Shown: piece after piece, positions 10,595 through 19,298 of the stretch
How the letters are laid out: every line of letters starts with the position of its first letter
How positions within the stretch are numbered: the stretch's first letter is position 1
Assembly: GCF_001975825.1 (NCBI RefSeq)
Contig: NZ_MTKN01000015.1
Location: 74,988-138,987, forward strand
Length of the DNA: 64,000 nucleotides
Direction of reading: 5' to 3'
From: [Flexibacter] sp. ATCC 35208
GTDB taxonomy: Bacteria > Bacteroidota > Bacteroidia > Chitinophagales > Chitinophagaceae
Notes under the pieces: generated by a model
Database searches by the model: none
The model's input: only the letters and a program-made list of their open reading frames with translations
What the model was told of the DNA's origin: nothing
Program-made: the position numbers and the translations under genes

Positions 10595-10622
10595 CAGGTA
10601 GTTTCTCTTAGGAAACTACCTG
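10595..10622. terminator. Bidirectional rho-independent-like terminator
   Basis: Perfect 11-bp arms CAGGTAGTTTC (10595-10605) and GAAACTACCTG (10612-10622) enclose a 6-base loop. A T-rich run follows on the plus strand, and A/T-rich sequence follows on the minus strand. It ends the secreted-protein transcript. The stop codon of the convergent acetyltransferase (10608-10610) lies in the loop, so one hairpin serves both genes. Confidence 0.8.
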
Positions 10623-11180
10623 TTCTTTTCTTTTACAAAATGCCAGATGCGCCGTTTTCTCCGGCAACTCCACCAACCCCTGATACTCAAACCCCGCTCT
10701 CTTATTCAACACATGTATCTTCTCATTCCTCGCATCCGGTTCCACTATCAATCGCTCCACCCTCGCATCACTAAATAAAAACGCCATTATCACCTGAAAC
10801 ACCTGAAAGGTAAAATCCGGTATCCGCTTCTCCACCGGCGCCATCAGGATATGAAATCCATAATCCCCCGGCAGCGCATCATAATACTCCCCTATCCTAT
10901 CTTCCTGTGCCTTATAAAACTCTACCAGAAAAGCCGGCTTGTCATTATAAAACCCCAGAAAAGGCTGTACATGCGGCAAAGCGATCAGATCGGCATACAT
11001 TTTACGCACTGTCTCTATCGTACTATGCTGTAATTGCCAATACATGGCATACTCCCTGTTCACCCAATCGTGAATCAAAGGAATATCAGTATCCAATACC
11101 AATGGTCTCAGAAAAAACTCACCGGAAGAAAAAGACGTGCCTGCATCAGCACTTAAAAAAGCAGGTAATTGTTGCGTCAT
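10608..11180 (-). CDS. Siderophore-type GNAT acetyltransferase (IucB/RhbD/AlcB-like)
   Basis: About 190 residues. Recognisable family stretches are FFLRPLVLDTDIPLIHDWVN, YAMYWQL, PAFLVEFYKAQEDRIGEYY, GDYGFHILMAP and RLIVEPDARNEKIHVLNKRAGF, which match acetyltransferases that N-acylate hydroxylated lysine or ornithine in hydroxamate siderophore synthesis. I chose ATG 11178-11180 (MTQQLPAFL) rather than the in-frame ATG at 11219, whose 13 extra residues look non-coding. No IucA/IucC synthetase, monooxygenase or TonB receptor gene lies next to it, so a siderophore role is suggested by the domain only. Confidence 0.8.
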   Translation of the reverse strand: MTQQLPAFLSADAGTSFSSGEFFLRPLVLDTDIPLIHDWVNREYAMYWQLQHSTIETVRKMYADLIALPHVQPFLGFYNDKPAFLVEFYKAQEDRIGEYYDALPGDYGFHILMAPVEKRIPDFTFQVFQVIMAFLFSDARVERLIVEPDARNEKIHVLNKRAGFEYQGLVELPEKTAHLAFCKRKEQVVS

Positions 11181-11245
11181 AGTGGAATGGGTTATAAACA
11201 GCAAGCTAAAACAATTCAAAAATACCCTTTGCTCAAAAATGGAAT

Positions 11246-11491
11246 TTATTTTTTGGAAGCCCGGCTGATTGCATTCCTGAATAGTAAAACATACATCGGG
11301 TTATCAAACAATTCAGACGCATGCCCCATAATCACAAAATTGCTCTCCTTCGCCAGCTGATCCAGCCACACCTTTGCTCTTTTAGTGTAAGCAATATGAT
11401 GCCCTCCATTTTCAGCCAGTGCAAGCACATGCAATCGCTGTGCCTGCACTGTACTGCCATAAATTAGAAGTATCATGATTGCTTTCATCAT
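11246..11491 (-). pseudogene. Internally deleted ThuA-domain protein remnant
   Basis: An 81-residue frame with a signal-like start. Residues 18-52 (RLHVLALAENGGHH, WLDQLAKESNF) match the N terminus of ThuA-domain proteins. Residues 53-81 (VIMGHASELFDNP, LFRNAIS) match their extreme C terminus, usually of the form YIFMGH...LF.N..Y..LF.NAI. The roughly 170 central residues of the normal fold of about 240 are absent, and the junction is in frame. It begins 3 nt after the AsmA-like gene. I treat it as a decayed gene; a functional micro-protein is unlikely but not disproved. Confidence 0.7.
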
Positions 11492-11493
11492 AG

Positions 11494-14400
11494 TTATGCT
11501 TTTTTCGCCTTCCCTAATCCAACTTTAAACTTATCTGGCGTACCTGTCACTTTAATATTCATAAACCGGATCGTCTTGTTCTTATCTCTGTACTCAATCG
11601 CATCTTCCTGATCCGGATCTACATCTTCTTTTTTCCTGCCAAACAGCCCCTGCCATCCTGCACTCGTTACCACCTTCATGGGCACTCTCAGGTAATACTC
11701 CATGTTGAAATCCAATCCCTGTTTACCTGAAATCTCTATAAACCCAAGTGATGAGTTGATATTCATTTTAGGAATTTCCAGCACCCCATTCTTCAGGGTC
11801 AGCTTATTTTTCAACGTATCAAAGTTGATCTTGTTCAGGTTTTTGTCTTTAAAGTAACTCGCCATCGCCTGCATCGGGGAAAAGTTCACCAGACTCCCAT
11901 TCCTGATATCCACATCCAGCGTAGCTTGTGAATCCTCTAACCTTGGTGTCAGATCCGGATGCATCAGTACACGGCACCTTACCTGTCCAAACAACCTTCC
12001 CTTTACATTCTTATTGATCACATAGTCCTGACCAAAGTAATCCAGCTTCAACATCATCTTCTCAATGTTCACGTCATTGAAACGGATCCTGCTCCTGAAC
12101 ATAATTTTAGCCGGATCAGAACCATCAAAGTGACCTCTCATTCCAATGGTGCCTTCAGCAATATTCATTCCCAGGGTATCGATATACATATGATGGTTAC
12201 TCTGCATCCGCATCTTTGTCGTAAAGTCCTTTATCCACAGATGATGGTACTTTACTTTTCCTACTTCCGCATTCACGGTTATATCTGTAAACGGTACATT
12301 GAAAATGTTGAACGCACTCTTATGAATAGAATCTGTGACCGTATTTCTCACGGTTGTAGGCGCTACCAGCGGTTTGTCTTCTTCCTCTTCCACTCCTGAG
12401 AATTTATAATTCGTGAGCTGATCCACATCCAGTTTTTCAGATTTGAATGTGAAGAAATTCGGCTTCTTCCGCTGTGTGGTATCAGTTCCTAAAAATAGCC
12501 GGCCACTTATATCAAAGTCACTGTTACCAATTTTTCCTGTCAGCGTGTCTACACGTACAAAGCGGTTATTACCATACATGATGGTACCATTGATCTTTTC
12601 CAGTACGATCGGATGTACTTTCAATGATCCGGATATATTCGCAATATGCAGTTTCGCAAATTTGAAGACAGAATCATACTTCATATCACACTTGGCACGG
12701 AGCCAGATATTACTGGCTACCTCTTGCTGATAATCTTTTGGTACATAGTTTTTGCTGATCCTTCCCAGCAGGTCATTCATGGCCAGGTGTTGTGATTTCA
12801 GGTCAAATGCAATCTGTGTTTTTCCTCTCTTTACCTTATCAAACCACAACTGGTAGTTAATCACTCTCGCACTCAGCTTCAGATCCGTACTATCAATCAG
12901 ACCACCGAAGTTACGCATCAGCAATGCAGTATCATTGATCGCCACTTCTGTACCAAAATCATGAAATGCATGTGGATAGTATTTAAAGGAGGCATTCAGT
13001 TTTTCCATCCTGAAAGTACCTTTTGGCAAGGGGGCAGGATGCAGCAACTGGTTCACAGATGTTTCGAGAGACAAGGTGATGTTAAACCCATTGATCTCCT
13101 CTTTTGCTTTTCTTGCTTTGGCAGAATCAAAGGCCAGCACATCGCTCATCAATATCTTATTACTATGTACATTCAGCGTCACCTTTACTGGTTGCTGGTG
13201 TTTGTGAAACACTGCTGGCAGGTCGCTTAGTGAACCACTCAGCATGATATCAGAATGGCCTACGCGCAGCGCCAGACTATCCAGCGTTACCATGCCATTC
13301 TTCATGTTCGCATGCAGGTTCATATTGCGCACCATATGCGGATAATTCGGAATCCGGAAGGTCAGGTTGCTCACCGTCAGTTCACTCTGTATTCCTTCTT
13401 TCAGTTTACCGAGCGAAGCTTCCGGCAGTTGCATATCCACCAGTTCCTTAAAGTTCATGTTCAGACTGATGTGGCCTGTTACCTTCTGCAGGTCTTTGAT
13501 ACCCAGGAAAGCACCGATGAATTCCAGTTCCAGTTCTGAGTTCACCTGCATCACAATCTTTGGATCGGTGAAGTCGCGCATCACAAAGTTGCCTTTGAAC
13601 ACACCTTTGTCTGGCAATGCGCTCATATTCAGAATGTGCAGCTCAGAGGTTTTGAGCGAATGCTCAGCACCATTGGTATAATATCCTTTAAAGCTCAGAC
13701 TGTCTACTTTCTTGTTCGCATCCGGGTTCAGGAAGTAAGCATTTTCACAACCGAAGTTGACAGAGATGAGTGGCATTTTGCCATCACCCAGTTTTCCCTT
13801 TATGACGCCTTTGAAAGAGATCCGGCCGTCGTATTCAAATTGTTTCAATTGCTCCGTCACACTCGCAGGTGCGAAAGATAATAACAGGTTGATATCCGGC
13901 TTGTCTCCTTCCAGTGTCACATCAACCAGATTACCCTGAGACATATTCAGGGAACCTGTCACACTAAATCTTGCCTGTTCCAGTTTCAGTTTGCCCACGG
14001 GCAGGTTTAGTAACTGCTTTTTGCTATCATAACTGAGTTGCAGATCTGTCTCAATATTTTTATGGCGAAACAGCACAGTGTCAGACGGGGTGATATAATC
14101 AATGACCTGCTTACCTTCCATCGATGCGTTGATCAGATCCCCATCCATTTTGAACGAGGTCTTGATCTTGTCGATATGTGTAGCCACATGCGATCCCATC
14201 ACCTTGTCGGTATACGAGATATCCAGGTCTCTCAGAATGATCTTCTTGATATCCAGCTGCATAGGCGCCGAATCACCAGAAGTAGTAATAGCCGAATCCG
14301 ACTGAATACGGTTGGCTTCCACGATATCGATCTTTCCATTCTGCTCTTTAACCAGGTGCAGGTAACCATTTTTCACTACCAGTACCTTTACATTGTATTG

Positions 14401-14718
14401 CTGGCGGATGATGTCTGGCAGACTAAATCCAACAAACAATTTTTCTACCTGGTACAATGGTTTGCCAGTATGCTGTTTGTTAGCATAAAATGTTACATTC
14501 TTCAGTCCAATCGATACGTACGGAAAGTTTTCAAATGGGGCGATATTACTGCCACCCACAACGAGATCACCGGGCAGCTGCTTATTCAGCTCCCTGAGTG
14601 CCATTTGTGTCAGTCGTTCCTGCTGCGTGTACAGAATAAGAGAGGCGATCCCTAATAATGCCAGCATAGAACCCAATACGATATATAGGATACGAAAAAT
14701 GCGTTTCCGTGTCTTCAT
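11494..14718 (-). CDS. AsmA-like family protein
   Basis: A 1074-residue protein with one N-terminal membrane helix (about 9-29) followed by a very long periplasmic region of beta-rich repeats. The N-terminal block (LPGDLVVGGSNIAPFENFPYV...) and the C-terminal part (KLTLKNGVLEIPKMNINSSLGFIEISGKQ) are typical of Bacteroidota AsmA proteins. The AsmA/TamB/YhdP group is linked to phospholipid movement between membranes and to outer-membrane assembly. It is transcribed away from the AraC-type gene and followed by the ThuA remnant. Confidence 0.88.
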   Translation of the reverse strand: MKTRKRIFRILYIVLGSMLALLGIASLILYTQQERLTQMALRELNKQLPGDLVVGGSNIAPFENFPYVSIGLKNVTFYANKQHTGKPLYQVEKLFVGFSLPDIIRQQYNVKVLVVKNGYLHLVKEQNGKIDIVEANRIQSDSAITTSGDSAPMQLDIKKIILRDLDISYTDKVMGSHVATHIDKIKTSFKMDGDLINASMEGKQVIDYITPSDTVLFRHKNIETDLQLSYDSKKQLLNLPVGKLKLEQARFSVTGSLNMSQGNLVDVTLEGDKPDINLLLSFAPASVTEQLKQFEYDGRISFKGVIKGKLGDGKMPLISVNFGCENAYFLNPDANKKVDSLSFKGYYTNGAEHSLKTSELHILNMSALPDKGVFKGNFVMRDFTDPKIVMQVNSELELEFIGAFLGIKDLQKVTGHISLNMNFKELVDMQLPEASLGKLKEGIQSELTVSNLTFRIPNYPHMVRNMNLHANMKNGMVTLDSLALRVGHSDIMLSGSLSDLPAVFHKHQQPVKVTLNVHSNKILMSDVLAFDSAKARKAKEEINGFNITLSLETSVNQLLHPAPLPKGTFRMEKLNASFKYYPHAFHDFGTEVAINDTALLMRNFGGLIDSTDLKLSARVINYQLWFDKVKRGKTQIAFDLKSQHLAMNDLLGRISKNYVPKDYQQEVASNIWLRAKCDMKYDSVFKFAKLHIANISGSLKVHPIVLEKINGTIMYGNNRFVRVDTLTGKIGNSDFDISGRLFLGTDTTQRKKPNFFTFKSEKLDVDQLTNYKFSGVEEEEDKPLVAPTTVRNTVTDSIHKSAFNIFNVPFTDITVNAEVGKVKYHHLWIKDFTTKMRMQSNHHMYIDTLGMNIAEGTIGMRGHFDGSDPAKIMFRSRIRFNDVNIEKMMLKLDYFGQDYVINKNVKGRLFGQVRCRVLMHPDLTPRLEDSQATLDVDIRNGSLVNFSPMQAMASYFKDKNLNKINFDTLKNKLTLKNGVLEIPKMNINSSLGFIEISGKQGLDFNMEYYLRVPMKVVTSAGWQGLFGRKKEDVDPDQEDAIEYRDKNKTIRFMNIKVTGTPDKFKVGLGKAKKA

Positions 14719-14839
14719 GCTTCTTTAATGATGTGTAAGTTGAGACTTATATAATTATGCAAAATTAACCAGAACCCTATAAAATAAAAATATTTTATAT
14801 GTATATAAGATGCTACCCGGCTCCGTTTTCTCTCATTAA

Positions 14840-14913
14840 TTACCGAATCGGTAAAAAGTACCATAATACCCCCTTATTTCACCATCACATACTCATAAAA
14901 TCCGGTAATTTTG
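14840..14913 (+). promoter_or_regulatory. Divergent promoter region: 7-bp palindrome and TAATTTTG -7 element
   Basis: The 217-bp gap between the AsmA-like and AraC-type genes contains the palindrome TTACCGAATCGGTAA (14840-14854). A second CGGTAA half-site lies at 14903-14908. TAATTTTG at 14906-14913 fits the Bacteroidota -7 consensus TAnnTTTG and is 22 bp before the AraC-gene ATG. No convincing -33 element at the usual spacing was found. Autoregulation by the AraC-type protein is a reasonable guess. Confidence 0.4.
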
Positions 14914-14935
14914 TACAATTAATAACAACAGCACA

Positions 14936-15820
14936 ATGGCGCGCGCTACAATACCGGTTTACGACGTCTGTACCATCGACAAAAACGGGCAACCGTTGCA
15001 CCTTATGGTAGAAGACTTTGCCGGTTACCTCGACAAACACTACCAGGCAAGGCATCATCCCCACAGGCACGCCTTCTATCACCTGGTGATGTTCACAAAA
15101 GGTAGCGGATCCCACACCATCGACTTTGTCAAATTCGATGTTCATCCCTTCCAGATCTACTTCATGGCTCCAGGACAGGTACACAGCTGGGACTTTACAA
15201 GCCGTACCGACGGGTATATTATACATTTCGCCGCCGACTTCTTCCGCTCCTTCCTGCTCAATCCAAACTACCTGGACCAGTTCAGCTTTTTCAGTGGCAA
15301 CAGTCAGCAATCCGTTTGCCAGTTGCCGGGTTACATTCACCCTGAAGTGACCGAACTGTTCGAAAAACTGCTGCGGGAAGCGAATCAGCATCCTCAACTC
15401 AATATGGACATGATCTGCCTGCGGCTGTTGGAGCTCTTTATTACAGTAGAGCGACATACCACCAGAGGGGGAACCACAGCCCTGACAGTACACACTTCCA
15501 TACAGCTCCGCAACTTCCAACAGCTGATCAATCAGTACTTCCGTACTAAAAGACTGCCAAAAGATTATGCCGCTATGTTGTACATAACGCCTAACCATCT
15601 CAATGCATTGTGCAGAGAATTGTTGGGTAAAACAGCCGGCGATGTCATTCGCGACAGGATCCTCCTGGAAGCTAAACGCCTGCTAACCAATGCAGACTTG
15701 AGTATACTGGAAATCGCGTACGATCTCAACTTTAAAGACAACTCTTACTTCACCCGTTTCTTTAGAAATTACGAAGGAATCACTCCCGAAGAATTCAGAA
15801 AGAAATACATTACTCAATAA
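14936..15820 (+). CDS. AraC family transcriptional regulator
   Basis: A 294-residue regulator. The N-terminal half (about 35-150) is a cupin-like sensing domain containing HHPHRHAFYHLVMFTKGSG and FMAPGQVHSWDF. The C-terminal 100 residues are a double helix-turn-helix of AraC type (GDVIRDRILLEAKRLL, LEIAYDLNFKDNSYFTRFFRN). The ligand is unknown. It is followed after one base by the DUF983 gene, so the two are probably co-transcribed. Confidence 0.92.
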   Translation: MARATIPVYDVCTIDKNGQPLHLMVEDFAGYLDKHYQARHHPHRHAFYHLVMFTKGSGSHTIDFVKFDVHPFQIYFMAPGQVHSWDFTSRTDGYIIHFAADFFRSFLLNPNYLDQFSFFSGNSQQSVCQLPGYIHPEVTELFEKLLREANQHPQLNMDMICLRLLELFITVERHTTRGGTTALTVHTSIQLRNFQQLINQYFRTKRLPKDYAAMLYITPNHLNALCRELLGKTAGDVIRDRILLEAKRLLTNADLSILEIAYDLNFKDNSYFTRFFRNYEGITPEEFRKKYITQ

Positions 15821-15821
15821 T

Positions 15822-16247
15822 ATGTGTGCAGAAAAAATCGAAAAACGGCCTAATTTATTCCTTAGCATCTGGAAAAACAGGTGCCCAGCCTGCCGTAAAG
15901 GAAAGCTCTTTAAGACGGATAATGCATATGATCTGAAGCACTTTACAGAAATGAACGAAAGATGTCCGGTGTGTGGAGAAGATCTGCAAAGGGAAATCGG
16001 GTTCTATTTTGGTACCGGTTATGTAAGTTATGCACTCACCGTAGCGATCAGTGTAGCAACCTTTGTAGCCTGGTGGGTACTCCTTGGTTTTTCTCTCTAT
16101 GATAACAGAATTTTCTGGTGGATAGGTGTGAATGCGGTGTTACTGATCCTTTTGCAGCCACCTATCATGCGCATATCCAGAACCATCTGGCTGGCATTCT
16201 TTGTCGGGTATAATCCTGAAATAAAAACAGGACACTATCACCACTAA
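15822..16247 (+). CDS. DUF983 membrane protein with zinc-ribbon cysteines
   Basis: A 141-residue protein. Two CxxC pairs (CPAC near residue 19, CPVC near 48) form a probable zinc ribbon. Two membrane helices follow (about 66-90 and 98-117). GFYFGTGYVSY is a hallmark of DUF983. Function is unknown. It begins one base after the AraC-type stop codon. Confidence 0.88.
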   Translation: MCAEKIEKRPNLFLSIWKNRCPACRKGKLFKTDNAYDLKHFTEMNERCPVCGEDLQREIGFYFGTGYVSYALTVAISVATFVAWWVLLGFSLYDNRIFWWIGVNAVLLILLQPPIMRISRTIWLAFFVGYNPEIKTGHYHH

Positions 16248-16311
16248 CGTGGTTTAGGTCCTTAGGTCAGCGCAGAATATTGAAATTTAAAATGGTTGTG
16301 GGAACAATAAT

Positions 16312-16488
16312 TTAAAGAGATGATCGTTTTTGATTAAATACAGGCAGCGGGTGTACGAATCCCGCTGCCTTGTCATCTCTGGGGGTTTGTTCAATAAAAT
16401 CTATGGCCTCGTGAATATTTTTGATTAGTATATCGTCATTGTTGTAGCCTTTCGGCATATTTTCGCTTTCACATTTCCCTTTCGACAT
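16312..16488 (-). CDS. Candidate small ORF, 58 codons, unknown
   Basis: A minus-strand frame from ATG 16486-16488 to TAA 16312-16314 encodes a hydrophilic 58-residue peptide (MSKGKCESENMPKGYNNDDI at its start, then IHEAIDFIEQTP). The -7-like element TACTTTTG (16491-16498) lies just upstream. If transcription starts there, the second ATG (16456-16458) is the better start, giving 48 residues. A strong GC-rich hairpin (16342-16370) lies inside the frame, which could instead mean that this is only a terminator region. I recognise no family. Confidence 0.35.
   Translation of the reverse strand: MSKGKCESENMPKGYNNDDILIKNIHEAIDFIEQTPRDDKAAGFVHPLPVFNQKRSSL
16342..16370. terminator. GC-rich hairpin downstream of DUF983 gene
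   Basis: Perfect 10-bp arms AGGCAGCGGG (16342-16351) and CCCGCTGCCT (16361-16370) surround a 9-base loop. It begins 95 bp after the DUF983 stop. No proper T-tract follows on the plus strand, so it is a weak intrinsic terminator or a processing stem. The rest of 16248-16629 holds the candidate small ORF and AT-rich sequence before the kinase gene. Confidence 0.45.
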
Positions 16489-16629
16489 CACAAAAGTACA
16501 GCCTGTTCTCCCTGAAAAAAATCCCGGAAAACAGGGGTTTTCTTAGCTGATCATATTAAAAACAATCTAAATCCAATAATCTCAACCAATTAGCTATATT
16601 TATAAAATATTTTATATATTTCCATCCGG

Positions 16630-18675
16630 ATGGGAACATTATTTACTTACAAGCGGGTACTAAGCATACTCATAATCATGCTGTTAATAGCTAACAGCGT
16701 ATTTATCACCAGCTGCTCCAGGTCCAAACCGACCTACCTGGATAGCCTTCAGAATGCCATTCGTCGGGTACCTGACGAAGCAGCAAGGGTGGAATTATTC
16801 CTCCGGCTTGCAAAAAAATTGCAAACCACCGACAGCGCTTTAGCCTTCTCTTACATACAACAGGCACTTAAACTGGAAGAAAAACGGGACAACAAGCTCG
16901 GCATCGCCAGTGCTCATCTGGCCCTGGGTGAATGGTACCGCACGTACCACGACCCTCAGGAAGCAGAAAAGTACCTGATCCTGGCCAAAGAGGCCCTCAA
17001 AAAGGACACTGCCAGGGAAAGCCGCAAGCTCATGGCCATGACACGGATTAATCTCGCCATGGTCATGGGCGACAAAGGCTACACCCAGCTACAGGTAGAA
17101 GAATACCTGAAAGCCATCCCCGTACTTGAACAGCTTAATGAGCCCAAAATACTGGGTGGCACCTATCAGAGCCTGGGTGATATCTTCTTTAATAAGGCCC
17201 AATACAAAACCGCCACTACTTATTATAATAAGAGCCTGGATACCTACGCCGATTCAGCAGCGTTCACGGAAGATATCATCAGCCGTCACCTGAACCTGTC
17301 CAGCTGTATGTTTTACCTGGATAGCCTTTCACAGATGCAGCAACACCTCGCTGACGCCAAGAAGAAACTGGATTCCATGCCCGGTGACTCTTCCAACCTG
17401 TGGGCTTCCTGGTTTGACTACCAGGGGCAACTGGATCAGAAGCACCAGATGTATGTACATGCTACTATGATGTTCAACAGCGGATTGTCCATCGCCCGTC
17501 GCTATCAGGACAATACTACGATCTGTCAGAACCTCTATTCCCTGGCCAAATTGTATAACCGCCTGGGCCAGTATGATATCGCCATGTCATTCATGAATGA
17601 GTATACCACACTGGCGTCTTCCCTCAGGGATTACCCTCTGCACATGCCGGCGCTGGACCTCATGGCCGATATTGCTTACAAACAAAGTAATTCAGATCAG
17701 GGCTATCGTTTCCTGAGACAATATATTACCCTTTCCGATAGTATGCAGGAGCAGGAAGTCACTGCCAAACTGCATGAACTGGAAACCCAGTTCCAGACTT
17801 CTGAAAAGGAACGACGCATATTGCAACTGCAACATGAAAACGAAAGACAGGAATTCGCCCTGCAAAAAAACAGGTTGTTGATTTCCCTGATGATCGTGAT
17901 TATGATTTCGTTATTAGTCGTTGCAGGTTTGAGTTATCTGTTCTACCGAAATGGCCGCAAACTCCTCACACAACAGGAGCAACTGCACCAGTTCGAAGTA
18001 GACCGCATCCGCCAGGAACACCACATTTCCCTTTTGAGCGCCATGCTCGAAGGGCAGGAACAGGAACGTACCCGACTGGCCAGAGATCTGCACGATGGAT
18101 TGGGTGGGTTATTATCTGGTATCAAACTTGAGCTATCTACCATCCCAACCATAGATGATGTTGAGATCAAGCATGACAAGGTAAACAACACACTACAACG
18201 ACTGGACGGCGCCATGGACGAATTGCGTCGCATAGCCCGTAGTATGATGCCTGAAATCCTGATTAAATATGGACTGGGTGAAGCAACCGTAGAATACTGC
18301 CGTGGTCTTAAAAAGACCGGAGTTAATAATATCGTCTGCCAGGTATACAACTTTCATACAGATAGTATGAAACATACCCGTCAGGTAGTACTGTACAGAA
18401 TTATGCAGGAGCTGGTCAACAATGCTATCAAGCATGCCGACGCCTCCCAGATCCTCGTACTCCTTCAGCAAACCGGCGATACCATCTTCCTCACAATAGA
18501 AGATGATGGTGCCGGCTTTGACACCACGCAGGGAAATAAACTGAAAGGCGCAGGCCTCGCCAATATCCAGGCCCGTGTAGACTTCCTCGGTGGAAAAATG
18601 GAAATTCAATCAGAAATAGGAACAGGAACCACCATCACAATAGAATGTGCAACAAGCGAAAAAAATGATGCATGA
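16630..18675 (+). CDS. TPR-containing sensor histidine kinase (NarX/DesK type)
   Basis: A 681-residue kinase. The N terminus has a hydrophobic segment ending in a lipobox-like ITSC, suggesting a lipoprotein or anchored start. Tetratricopeptide repeats fill about 40-370 outside the cytoplasm. A coiled coil and a membrane helix (about 416-438) follow. The cytoplasmic HisKA_3 domain has its phosphate-accepting histidine H488 in RLARDLHDGLGG. The ATPase has an N-box (ELVNNAIKHAD) and a G-box (DDGAGFD). The gene overlaps the next response regulator by 4 nt. The signal is unknown; its closeness to nitrate genes permits, but does not prove, a role in nitrogen sensing. Confidence 0.92.
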   Translation: MGTLFTYKRVLSILIIMLLIANSVFITSCSRSKPTYLDSLQNAIRRVPDEAARVELFLRLAKKLQTTDSALAFSYIQQALKLEEKRDNKLGIASAHLALGEWYRTYHDPQEAEKYLILAKEALKKDTARESRKLMAMTRINLAMVMGDKGYTQLQVEEYLKAIPVLEQLNEPKILGGTYQSLGDIFFNKAQYKTATTYYNKSLDTYADSAAFTEDIISRHLNLSSCMFYLDSLSQMQQHLADAKKKLDSMPGDSSNLWASWFDYQGQLDQKHQMYVHATMMFNSGLSIARRYQDNTTICQNLYSLAKLYNRLGQYDIAMSFMNEYTTLASSLRDYPLHMPALDLMADIAYKQSNSDQGYRFLRQYITLSDSMQEQEVTAKLHELETQFQTSEKERRILQLQHENERQEFALQKNRLLISLMIVIMISLLVVAGLSYLFYRNGRKLLTQQEQLHQFEVDRIRQEHHISLLSAMLEGQEQERTRLARDLHDGLGGLLSGIKLELSTIPTIDDVEIKHDKVNNTLQRLDGAMDELRRIARSMMPEILIKYGLGEATVEYCRGLKKTGVNNIVCQVYNFHTDSMKHTRQVVLYRIMQELVNNAIKHADASQILVLLQQTGDTIFLTIEDDGAGFDTTQGNKLKGAGLANIQARVDFLGGKMEIQSEIGTGTTITIECATSEKNDA

Positions 18676-19298
18676 TAAAGGTTATAGTTGTTGAAGACCA
18701 CCCCATAATGGTGGAAGGACTGAAGAACATACTACGTTCTGACCTGACCATTGATGTGATCGGGGATTATGGCAATGGAAAAAGTGTACTACAGGCATTG
18801 GAAGAAAAGGAACACCCGGATGTCATTCTCATGGATGTAAACCTTCCGGATGTAAGTGGCATAAACCTAACCACTGAAATCAAAAAGAAATACGAGGATA
18901 TCAAGATCATCGCCCTCAGCGTACACGATGAGCAACCTGTGATTCACAGTATGCTACATAACGGCGCAAGTGGATATGTGTTAAAAAATGCGCTGGGTAA
19001 TGAAATCATCAAAGCCATCAATACCGTGATGGATGGAGAAGAATACCTTTGTACAAGTACCCGCGAGGCACTGAAAAGTGCGGATCAGGACCTGCTCAAA
19101 GCCATCCCCCGTATCACCCGCCGTGAAAAGGAGATCCTTCAGCTCATAGGCAAGGGACTCACTACTATTCAGATAGCAGAACAATTATTTATCAGTACCC
19201 ATACAGTAGAAAGCCATCGTAAGAACCTGATGGAAAAATTCGGTGTGAACAATACGACTTCCGTTGTAAAACTCGCTGCTGAATACAAACTATTGTAA
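18672..19298 (+). CDS. NarL/FixJ-type response regulator
   Basis: A 208-residue regulator. The receiver domain (1-120) has acidic residues in VVEDHP and the phosphoacceptor D55 in ILMDVNLPD. The C-terminal LuxR helix-turn-helix (about 145-205) contains ITRREKEILQLIGKGLTTIQ and THTVESHRKNLMEKF. It is the partner of the overlapping TPR kinase. Its 3' end overlaps the convergent FNR-like gene by 9 nt, so the two stop regions read through each other. Confidence 0.95.
   Translation: MIKVIVVEDHPIMVEGLKNILRSDLTIDVIGDYGNGKSVLQALEEKEHPDVILMDVNLPDVSGINLTTEIKKKYEDIKIIALSVHDEQPVIHSMLHNGASGYVLKNALGNEIIKAINTVMDGEEYLCTSTREALKSADQDLLKAIPRITRREKEILQLIGKGLTTIQIAEQLFISTHTVESHRKNLMEKFGVNNTTSVVKLAAEYKLL

Noticed and set aside
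14885..15598. 237-codon minus-strand frame opposite the AraC-type gene
   Set aside because: The plus-strand frame has clear AraC domains. The antisense frame matches no family I recognise and would run through its promoter.
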